15,997 nt of DNA from Chromobacteriaceae bacterium (lineage in GTDB: Bacteria; Pseudomonadota; Gammaproteobacteria; Burkholderiales; Aquaspirillaceae), in assembly GCA_030151505.1 (NCBI GenBank), contig JASLDQ010000342.1:1-15997 (forward strand), given 5' to 3'. Position 1 is the first letter of the stretch. The number at the start of each line of letters is the position of its first letter. Under the pieces are notes generated by a model. The model did not search any database. It was not told the origin of the DNA and saw only the letters and a list, made by a program, of their open reading frames with translations. A program made the translations under genes and the position numbers. Positions 7,217 to 12,877 of the stretch are shown here, in pieces.

Positions 7217-7244
7217 GTCATCCGGTCAATCCGGCCCGGATGAC
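7217..7244 (+). other. Nine-bp perfect stem-loop upstream of tsaC
   Basis: GTCATCCGG (7217-7225) pairs perfectly with CCGGATGAC (7236-7244) around a 10-nt loop. The surrounding segment repeats ATCCGG three times (7220, 7229, 7255). A second small hairpin GCCCG-T-CGGGC lies about 40 bp upstream, near 7180. There is no T-run after either. They occupy the 206-bp gap between the 37-aa gene and tsaC and could form a leader structure or a weak terminator region. Confidence 0.4.
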
Positions 7245-7283
7245 GCCGTGCAGCATCCGGGCTGGCCGCAAGGCCTCCGCATC

Positions 7284-7292
7284 TGCGACAAT
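7284..7292 (+). promoter_or_regulatory. Candidate extended -10 promoter for tsaC
   Basis: TGC-GACAAT is an extended -10 element (TGn plus a five-of-six match to TATAAT apart from the first base, or TACAAT-like). It would start transcription roughly 20 nt before the GTG of tsaC. No convincing -35 is present. This is a consensus-based suggestion only. Confidence 0.3.
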
Positions 7293-7318
7293 AACGCTTT
7301 GCCGCCGTTGTCCTCGTT

Positions 7319-7876
7319 GTGCAGATCCATCTTCCTTCCTCCCTGTTGCGTGCCGCCCAAGCCACTTTGCGTGCCGGCGGCGTCATCGCGTATGCGACCG
7401 AGTCCTGCTACGGGCTGGGTTGTCTGCCCGGCAATGCCCGCGGGCTCAAGGCGATTCTGCGGCTCAAGGGTCGGCCCAACCGCAAGGGCATGATCGTGGT
7501 CGGGCAGGGCTTCGGCCAGCTGGCCCCGCTGCTGAAACCGGTGTCGGCGGAGGAGGAGGCCAGCATGCAAGCCTACTGGCCGGGGCCGGTCACGCTGCTG
7601 CTGCCGGCCGCGCGCCGGACGCTGCCTTTGCTGCGCGGCCAGCACGACAAGCTGGCCGTGCGGGTGACGGCCCATGCCCAGACCGCCGCGCTGTGCCGCC
7701 GGCTCGGGCCGCTGGTGTCGACCTCGGCCAACTTCGCCGGCCAGCGTTCGCTCAAGAGCGCCGCCGCCTGCCGCCGGGCTTTCGGCGAGGCGGTGCTGGT
7801 GCTGCCGGGGCAGGTGGGGCGGCGGCGCAAACCTTCAACCATCATTGATTTTGCCTCGGGCCGCGTGTTGCGCTAG
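7319..7876 (+). CDS. tsaC: TsaC/YrdC family threonylcarbamoyl-AMP synthase
   Basis: This 185-residue cytoplasmic enzyme makes threonylcarbamoyl-AMP from threonine, bicarbonate and ATP, the first step of t6A37 modification of ANN-decoding tRNAs. The YrdC-fold signatures are present: VIAYATESCYGLG (22-34), the KxR motif K50-G-R52 followed by PNRKGMI (53-59), WPGPVTLLLP (87-96), LAVRVT (112-117) and STSAN (134-138). The 185-residue length matches the short TsaC form, not the longer Sua5 with its C-terminal domain. The start is GTG at 7319; no in-frame ATG or clear Shine-Dalgarno sequence lies nearby, so the start is less sure than the identity. It is separated from tolQ by 48 nt in the same direction and may be co-transcribed with it. 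Confidence 0.9.
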   Translation: MQIHLPSSLLRAAQATLRAGGVIAYATESCYGLGCLPGNARGLKAILRLKGRPNRKGMIVVGQGFGQLAPLLKPVSAEEEASMQAYWPGPVTLLLPAARRTLPLLRGQHDKLAVRVTAHAQTAALCRRLGPLVSTSANFAGQRSLKSAAACRRAFGEAVLVLPGQVGRRRKPSTIIDFASGRVLR

Positions 7877-7924
7877 ATTGGCGCGCGCCGTTTCAACCCT
7901 CGGAATTACAGGAACGTAACTAAA

Positions 7925-8611
7925 GTGGAACCGACTCAGTCTCTGTCCGTCATTACCCTGATTACCGATGCCAGCCTGCCGGTGCAGCTCATCATGGCGC
8001 TGCTCGTGTGCATGTCGGTGCTGTCGTGGACCCGCATCATCATGAAGTGGCTGGACGTGCGCAACGCCGCCCGCCATACCGAGGAATTCGAACGCGCGTT
8101 CTGGAGCGGCACCGACCTCAACCAGATGTTCCAGCGCGTATCCGGCAAGAACGACGGTGTGGGCATGGAAAAGATCTTCCAGGCCGGTTTCGCCGAGTTC
8201 ACCAAGCTGCGTCGCCAGCCGGGCGTCGAGCTGTCCGACCTGATGGACGGCACCCGCCGCGCGATGAAGGCCTCGGCCCAGCGCGAGCTCGACGACCTCG
8301 ACCGCCACACCGCCTTCCTGGCCACGGTCGGCTCGGTCAGTCCCTATATCGGCCTGTTCGGTACCGTGTGGGGCATCATGCACGCCTTCATCGGCCTGGG
8401 TAACGCCGGCAACGCCACGCTGGCGACCGTCGCACCGGGCATCGCCGAGGCGCTGATCGCCACCGCCATCGGCCTGTTTGCCGCGATCCCGGCCGTGGTG
8501 GCGTTCAACCGCTTCGCTCACGACATCGACCGTTTCGCCACCCGCTTCGACACCTTCATGGAAGAGTTTTCCAACATCCTCCAGCGTCAGGCGGTCAAAG
8601 CGGGCACCTGA
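7925..8611 (+). CDS. tolQ: TolQ, inner-membrane proton-channel protein (MotA/TolQ/ExbB family)
   Basis: This 228-residue inner-membrane protein matches TolQ length (about 230). It has one span near the N-terminus (about 17-37), a long cytoplasmic loop (about 40-128), then two spans (about 131-155 and 170-195) carrying GLFGTVWGIM with T147 and EALIATAIGL with T180. These are the threonines expected to line the ion path. Family knowledge: a TolQ pentamer with a TolR dimer uses the proton gradient to drive TolA, constricting the outer membrane at division. The start is GTG at 7925, with CAGGA 11 nt upstream (somewhat long spacing). Unusually, no tolR follows: a strong terminator begins 41 nt after the stop. 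ExbB or an orphan paralogue is the alternative, but sequence texture and length favour TolQ. Confidence 0.85.
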   Translation: MEPTQSLSVITLITDASLPVQLIMALLVCMSVLSWTRIIMKWLDVRNAARHTEEFERAFWSGTDLNQMFQRVSGKNDGVGMEKIFQAGFAEFTKLRRQPGVELSDLMDGTRRAMKASAQRELDDLDRHTAFLATVGSVSPYIGLFGTVWGIMHAFIGLGNAGNATLATVAPGIAEALIATAIGLFAAIPAVVAFNRFAHDIDRFATRFDTFMEEFSNILQRQAVKAGT

Positions 8612-8625
8612 TCCGTTCAGTCTGA

Positions 8626-8643
8626 GCGGCCGGAGATGGCCGC
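8626..8643 (+). other. Short stem-loop between tolQ and its terminator
   Basis: GCGGCC-GGAGAT-GGCCGC is a perfect 6-bp stem with a 6-nt loop, 14 nt after the tolQ stop and 9 nt before the intrinsic terminator. It may stabilise the tolQ transcript end. No independent function can be inferred. Confidence 0.35.
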
Positions 8644-8652
8644 ATATCCAGC

Positions 8653-8680
8653 AAAAAGCCGGCGTGTTGCCGGCTTTTTT
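8653..8680 (+). terminator. Intrinsic terminator after tolQ
   Basis: AAAAAGCCGGC (8653-8663) pairs perfectly with GCCGGCTTTTT (8669-8679) around the loop GTGTT, with six Ts ending the right arm. This is a textbook rho-independent terminator and marks the end of the tsaC-tolQ transcription unit. The A-run on the left arm means it could also work on the opposite strand, but no minus-strand gene approaches it. Confidence 0.9.
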
Positions 8681-8803
8681 CATGCCCGCGCATCGTCGGA
8701 ATCAGCCTTTCGTCGGACTGTGAATTCTTTATGGGTATTTTCCCTATAACGCATTACTGCTTTGGCATTGTTGCGTTGCGGGAACTGTCCCAAGGAGAGT
8801 TTC
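8681..8803 (+). promoter_or_regulatory. Leader/promoter region of the chemoreceptor gene
   Basis: This is a 123-bp non-coding stretch, more AT-rich than its surroundings around 8720-8760. CCTATAACG (TATAAC at 8745-8750) is a fair -10 candidate, but no good -35 lies 16-18 nt upstream. A clear ribosome site AAGGAGAG (about 8792-8799) precedes the ATG at 8804. I saw no flagellar sigma-28 pattern and no correctly spaced sigma-54 pattern. Confidence 0.35.
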
Positions 8804-10402
8804 ATGAAGATGAATCTGCCCGTCAGCGGGATCGAGTACAAAGTCGATCCCGACCAGCCCATCGTGACCAAAACCGACCTCAAGGGAGTGATCCGCTACG
8901 CCAACCCGGCCTTTCTTGCCGTCAGCGGCTTCAGCGAGGACGAGTTGCTGGGACACAGCCACAACATCGTGCGCCATCCCGACATGCCGCCCGAGGCCTT
9001 CGCCGATCTGTGGGCCACGCTCAAGGCCGGCCTGCCGTGGCAGGGGGTGGTCAAGAACCGGGCCAAGGACGGCGGTTTCTACTGGGTCTACGCCTACGTG
9101 ACGCCGTTGACCGAGTCGGGCCATCCCGTCGGCTACATGTCGATCCGCACCGCACCCACAGCCAGCCAGATCAGCGAGGCGACCGTGCTGTACGAGGCGA
9201 TCAAGGCCAAGCGGGCTTCCATGCCGTCCACGCTGGCCCGGCAGCGCCGGCCGTCCTTTGACCGGCGTCTGGCCGGCGTACTGGCAACTGCCGCCCTGCT
9301 GGTGCTGGCCGGGGGCGCAACCGCTGCGCAGCCGGTGCTGATGTGGGCGCTGTTGCTCGGCGGCTGCGCCATCGCGGGGGCCGGCACGTGGTGGCTGTGC
9401 CGTGCCTTGCAGACGTCTCTGGCCGAGTTGTGCGCCGGCATGACCGCGATGCGCGAAGGCAATCTGGGACGGGCGGTGCAGACCGGCTGGAGCGGCAGGC
9501 TGGGCGAGTTCCAGACCGGCTTGGAGTCCTTGCGGGTGTATCAGCAGGCGGTGATCGCCGACGTGCTGGCGGTCGAGCGCGAAAACCTGGCCAAGACCGA
9601 GGCGCTGGAGCGGGAGATGGCGGCGCTGGTCGAGCGCTCGTCCGCGCAGCTGCAGGCGATCCGGCACATCTCCGGCGGGATGGAAAACGTGGCGCGCACG
9701 GTCGAGGCGATCGCCAGCGCGTCCGACACGGTGTGTGAGGATGCCGGCACCACCCGTTCCAAGGTCGAGGACGGCAGCGTGGTGATGCGCCAGATCGGTT
9801 GCAGCACGCAGCAGACCGTCGACACGGTGGATCGCTCGCGCCAGTCGATGAGCCGCTTGTCCGATGCGCTGGTCAATATCGACCGGATGTCGGTCTCGAT
9901 TGCCGACATTGCCGGCCAGACCAAACTGCTGGCGCTCAATGCGGCGATCGAAGCGGCGCGGGCGGGCGAGCATGGTCGGGGTTTCGCGGTGGTGGCGGAC
10001 GAGGTCGGCAAGCTTTCGGTGCGGACCGCCGAATCGACCCGACAGATCGCGTCGCTGGTGGGACAGATCGGCGAAGTGGCGGCCGAGGCCAACCGCAATA
10101 TGGATTCCACCGTCAGCGAGGTGGAGCTGGAGCGGCGGGCGATCGGAGCGTTCGAGCAACAGCTGGACGGCATCCTGCTGATGGCCGACCGTTCGACCCA
10201 GCAGGCGAAGACGCTGCAGCAGGCCACCGGCGCGCAGTCGGCGGCGACCCAGCAGATCAGCGAAAGTCTGGTGCAGACCCGTGCGATGGTGGAGGAAAAC
10301 GCGGCGGCGGCGGAACGGATCGGCGGCGACATCAGCGTGCTGGCGCGCGGTTCGGCGCATCTGGACCGGCTGGTCGGCCATTACCGCATCCGCTCAATCT
10401 GA
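8804..10402 (+). CDS. Aer-like PAS-containing methyl-accepting chemotaxis protein
   Basis: This 532-residue chemoreceptor begins with a cytoplasmic PAS domain (about 17-115) closely resembling E. coli Aer: [10 protein letters not shown] (53-62), FADLWATLK (66-74), VKNRAKDG (83-90) and YMSIRT (111-116). R57, H58 and D60 match Aer residues needed for FAD binding, so an FAD-based oxygen/redox sensor is likely. Two closely spaced membrane spans (about 156-175 and 179-198), a HAMP-like segment and a kinase-control domain follow (about 270-520). The tip reads [18 protein letters not shown] (372-389), with G371 and K374 where F or D and N are usual. There is no C-terminal CheR-binding pentapeptide. 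The start at 8804 follows an excellent AAGGAGAG site. It would steer the cell in oxygen gradients, which fits a denitrifier. Converges on the DUF1275 gene with a 20-bp gap. Confidence 0.88.
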   Translation: MKMNLPVSGIEYKVDPDQPIVTKTDLKGVIRYANPAFLAVSGFSEDELLGHSHNIVRHPDMPPEAFADLWATLKAGLPWQGVVKNRAKDGGFYWVYAYVTPLTESGHPVGYMSIRTAPTASQISEATVLYEAIKAKRASMPSTLARQRRPSFDRRLAGVLATAALLVLAGGATAAQPVLMWALLLGGCAIAGAGTWWLCRALQTSLAELCAGMTAMREGNLGRAVQTGWSGRLGEFQTGLESLRVYQQAVIADVLAVERENLAKTEALEREMAALVERSSAQLQAIRHISGGMENVARTVEAIASASDTVCEDAGTTRSKVEDGSVVMRQIGCSTQQTVDTVDRSRQSMSRLSDALVNIDRMSVSIADIAGQTKLLALNAAIEAARAGEHGRGFAVVADEVGKLSVRTAESTRQIASLVGQIGEVAAEANRNMDSTVSEVELERRAIGAFEQQLDGILLMADRSTQQAKTLQQATGAQSAATQQISESLVQTRAMVEENAAAAERIGGDISVLARGSAHLDRLVGHYRIRSI

Positions 10403-10422
10403 CGCCGCCGGTCGGGCGCGCG

Positions 10423-11226
10423 TCAACCGCTGTGGGGTTTCCGTTCGGCCGGCACGGGATGCCGGCGGCCCCAGCGGTGCACGACGAAGAGCAGATCGTC
10501 GACGGCGGGGACGCTTGCCAGGGTGACCAGGATCAGCGCTAGCGGCACGGTCGACAGATAGCCGACATGCGTGAAGCCGAGCGCGCCGCTCACGCCGCCC
10601 AGAAAGAAGCAGGCCGTCAGCAGGGCAAGCACTTTGAGGCGGCCGCGGTCGGCCATGACTTTGGGTTGGCCCGGGGCGTTGACATAGCACAGCTTGCCCA
10701 GCTCGATGCCGATGTCGGTGATGACGCCGGTCAGGTGCGTGGTCCGGATTTCCGCCTTGGACAGCTTGGTGATCACGGCGTTTTGCAGCCCCATCATGAA
10801 GCACAGCAGCATCACCGTTGCCGGCACGAACAGGCCTTTGATTTCCGCCAGCCGGGCGCCGAGTATGCCGAAGCACAGCAGCAGGAACGCTTCGAGCAGC
10901 AGCGGATAGGCGTACTCGCTGTGCATCCGCCGCCGGCGCGAGTAGTTGACCATCACGGCCGAACAGGCGGCACCGGCGAGAAAGGACAGCAGTCCGCCGG
11001 CCCCGCCCAGGGCCAGATCGTAGGCGCCGAGGACGATGTGATCCGCCATGGCCGACACGATGCCGGTCATGTGCGAGGTGTACTGCTGCACGGCCAGAAA
11101 ACCGCCGGCATTGATGGCGCCCGCGACGAAGGCCAGGGTGAAACCGAGGTGGCGATTGGCCGTGGTGGAACGTTTTCGTCCGGTCAGGCGTCTGGCGTAG
11201 TGGATGGGCATGGGGAGCGCGGTCAT
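10423..11226 (-). CDS. DUF1275/YoaK-family inner-membrane protein
   Basis: This 267-residue membrane protein has about six hydrophobic spans. It shows the YoaK/DUF1275 hallmarks AGAINAGGF and TSHMTGIVS in the first third and, repeated in the middle, MGLQNAVITKLS with RTTHLTGV. The paired (S/T)HxTG motifs are typical of this uncharacterised family, so no biochemical function is given. The open frame extends 65 codons further upstream (to 11421), but that extension is polar and low-complexity and runs through intergenic sequence. I prefer the ATG at 11226; the ATG at 11211 is an alternative five codons later. Neither has a strong Shine-Dalgarno sequence. It is convergent with the chemoreceptor gene and alone on its transcript. 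Confidence 0.82.
   Translation of the reverse strand: MTALPMPIHYARRLTGRKRSTTANRHLGFTLAFVAGAINAGGFLAVQQYTSHMTGIVSAMADHIVLGAYDLALGGAGGLLSFLAGAACSAVMVNYSRRRRMHSEYAYPLLLEAFLLLCFGILGARLAEIKGLFVPATVMLLCFMMGLQNAVITKLSKAEIRTTHLTGVITDIGIELGKLCYVNAPGQPKVMADRGRLKVLALLTACFFLGGVSGALGFTHVGYLSTVPLALILVTLASVPAVDDLLFVVHRWGRRHPVPAERKPHSG
10427..10477. other. Compound inverted repeat at the convergent gene junction
   Basis: An inner 7-bp perfect stem GCCGGCA (10448-10454) / TGCCGGC (10460-10466) is nested in an outer pairing CCGCT-gt-GGGG with CCCCAGCGG (10427-10437 / 10469-10477). It lies inside the last codons of the DUF1275 gene and 24 nt past the chemoreceptor stop. There is no T-run, so it is only a candidate 3'-end structure for the chemoreceptor transcript. 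Confidence 0.35.
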
Positions 11227-11331
11227 CAAGGCTGGCGGGGTGTCTTTACTGTACCACCCCGGGGCCTGCGAGGGCCAAGAGCGCTGGTGACCGGCACGAA
11301 GGAATGAACCCGGAGCCGGTCGCACAATGAA

Positions 11332-11356
11332 TACGGGCCGCATTGCGCGGCCCGTA
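11332..11356 (-). terminator. Perfect 10-bp stem-loop, possible terminator
   Basis: TACGGGCCGC (11332-11341) pairs perfectly with GCGGCCCGTA (11347-11356) around the 5-nt loop ATTGC. Read on the minus strand it is followed by TTCATTG, a poor U-tract; on the plus strand by CGAGGG. It is a strong hairpin with uncertain terminator activity, and could close a minus-strand transcript from the structured region. Confidence 0.4.
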
Positions 11357-11615
11357 CGAGGGTGGATACCAAAGAACGTTGCAGCCGGAATTTGCCGGGT
11401 GCGGTCTACATCGCCGGACAATCAAGCCCGACCCCTCACTGCATCCTGGTTCGCGTCACGATATCGCGCATATGGCGGGGCGACTTCAACCGGTACTGCC
11501 TTGTCACCATCTTCCCGCCCCTCTGGCTGCCAGGTCAGAGCCAGAAACCGCAGGCTTTACCCGCCTGCACTGTCATCGTAGCTCCGGGAGCGACCGGCGC
11601 AAAATTCCGTATAAG

Positions 11616-11651
11616 TAAAAACGGACGGTATGCACATACCGTCCGTTTTTA
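11616..11651 (-). terminator. Intrinsic terminator downstream of ccsB
   Basis: A 16-bp perfect stem joins TAAAAACGGACGGTAT (11616-11631) to its complement at 11636-11651 around the loop GCAC. The T-rich arm gives a U-tract in either direction, so it can act bidirectionally. It lies 73 nt past the ccsB stop and most probably ends the cytochrome c maturation transcript on the minus strand. Confidence 0.85.
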
Positions 11652-11723
11652 ATGTGTGTCGTCTTGCCGAAGGCTGGCCGCAGCTTGTGGCCAAAAGCCC
11701 TGCGCAAGGCCGGCAGACGCTTC

Positions 11724-12875
11724 TTACAGGCCGCCGTAGGAGTGCAGGCCGGTCAGGAACATATTGACGCCGACGAAGGCGAAGCTGGTGACGAACAGGC
11801 CGATGATGGCCCACCACGACAGCACCGCGCCGCGCCAGCCTTTGACCAGCCGCACGTGCAGCCACGCAGCGTAGTTGAGCCACACGATCAGCGCCCAGGT
11901 TTCCTTCGGGTCCCAGCTCCAGTAGCCGCCCCACGCGTCCGCCGCCCACATCGCGCCGAGGATGGTGGCGATGGTGAAGAACAGGAAACCGACCGCGATG
12001 GCGCGGTACATCACTTCGTCCAGCACCGCCGGCTTGGGCAGCTTGCCGGCCAGCACGCCCTTGGCCGACAGGCGTTCGGCGATGCCGAGCATGGCGGCGA
12101 GGCCGAAGGCGCCGTAGCCGACGAAGTTGGCCGGCACGTGAATCTTCATCCACCACGACTGCAGCGCCGGAATCAGCGGCTGGATTTCATGCGCCTGGCG
12201 ATCGAAGGTGTACCACAGGATGAAGACCACGGCAGCGCTGATGACCAGCAGCACGAAGGCGCCCATCTGGCGGGCGGCGTAGCGGGCCTCGTAGTAGAGA
12301 TACATCAACGAGGTGATCAGGCTGAACAGGATAAACACTTCGTAGAGGTTGGACACCGGGATGTGGCCGATGTCCGGGCTGATGAGGTAGCTCTCGTCCC
12401 AGCGCACCAGAAGGCCGGTCAGCCCCATCACCGTCGCGGCCCAGGTCAGGCCGGTGCCGACGCGCAGCACGAAGTCGCTGCGGCTCAACACGCCGGCCCA
12501 GTAGGTGAGGGTGGCGAGGAAGAACAGCACGCACATCCACATGATGGCGGACTGGCTCGACAGCGCGAACTTGAGCCAGAACTTCTGCTGGCCGTTGCCG
12601 AGGTCGCCGGCATACAGCGCGATGGCGCCGACCGCCAGCAGGCCGCACAGCGGGAAGAACCAGCGCCAGCTCTTCCAGAACCAGCCCAGCGCGACCAGAC
12701 CGAGGCCGGAGCCGGCGAGGATGGCGTGTTCGTAGCCATCCATGAAGCGGCCGTACTGCATTTCGGCGATGACCACGGCGCTCAGGATGAACAGTGCGTA
12801 GAGCCAGTCGACGAGGGAGAGCTGACGCAGCGACAGGCCGGTCGCGGCCGGCGGCATCTTGTCAACGAGTTCCAT
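11724..12875 (-). CDS. ccsB: CcsB/CcsA-type cytochrome c synthase subunit (ResC family)
   Basis: This 383-residue polytopic inner-membrane protein belongs to System II cytochrome c biogenesis. It carries the tryptophan-rich WWD haem-handling motif at 310-326 (WAADAWGGYWSWDPKET), preceded by a conserved histidine at 246 (WWMKIHVPANFVGYG) and followed by histidines at 340 and 378 (GLHSYGG), the kind that ligate haem at the periplasmic face. H171 (GHIPVSNLYE) is another conserved-looking histidine. Family knowledge: with ResB it exports haem and attaches it to CxxCH apoproteins. The ATG at 12875 lies 2 nt after the resB stop behind AAGGGG, so the two are translationally coupled. Naming varies (CcsA, CcsB, ResC); I use CcsB as in many proteobacteria. 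Confidence 0.92.
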   Translation of the reverse strand: MELVDKMPPAATGLSLRQLSLVDWLYALFILSAVVIAEMQYGRFMDGYEHAILAGSGLGLVALGWFWKSWRWFFPLCGLLAVGAIALYAGDLGNGQQKFWLKFALSSQSAIMWMCVLFFLATLTYWAGVLSRSDFVLRVGTGLTWAATVMGLTGLLVRWDESYLISPDIGHIPVSNLYEVFILFSLITSLMYLYYEARYAARQMGAFVLLVISAAVVFILWYTFDRQAHEIQPLIPALQSWWMKIHVPANFVGYGAFGLAAMLGIAERLSAKGVLAGKLPKPAVLDEVMYRAIAVGFLFFTIATILGAMWAADAWGGYWSWDPKETWALIVWLNYAAWLHVRLVKGWRGAVLSWWAIIGLFVTSFAFVGVNMFLTGLHSYGGL

Positions 12876-12877
12876 GA

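Larger units (their letters stand above)
11227..11723. other. Structured 497-bp intergenic region
   Basis: No convincing protein gene is seen on either strand; the open frames here have no recognisable product and span hairpins. The region holds, in order, the upstream region of the DUF1275 gene with a weak TACAGT-like -10 on the minus strand (near 11249-11254), a perfect 10-bp hairpin (11332-11356), two adjacent 6-bp stem-loops (11523-11544 and 11550-11568), and a 16-bp terminator hairpin (11616-11651). A 24-codon minus-strand ORF (ATG near 11510, reading MVTRQYRLKSPRHM...) is preceded by GGGGCGGGAAG but has no other support. The stretch could encode a structured small RNA, most plausibly minus-strand between the two strong hairpins, or be a decayed gene. 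Confidence 0.45.

Noticed and set aside
4942..7386. Very long minus-strand open frame (814 codons) opposite nirE, the MFS gene and the following spacer.
   Set aside because: It is antisense to well-supported genes, its composition is rich in Arg, Gln, His and Gly as expected of a GC-rich shadow, and no domain is recognisable.
8763..8780. TGGCA...TTGCG resembling a sigma-54 promoter before the chemoreceptor gene.
   Set aside because: The GG and GC dinucleotides are 9 or 14 bp apart, not the required 12-bp register, so the spacing is wrong for sigma-54.
11227..11421. 65-codon N-terminal extension of the DUF1275 protein.
   Set aside because: The extension is polar, lacks family similarity, precedes the expected first membrane span by too far and has no ribosome site.
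11327..11652. Three overlapping plus-strand open frames of 84-96 codons in the intergenic region.
   Set aside because: They pass through perfect hairpins or the terminator, have no recognisable domain or good ribosome site, and read as typical high-GC chance frames.
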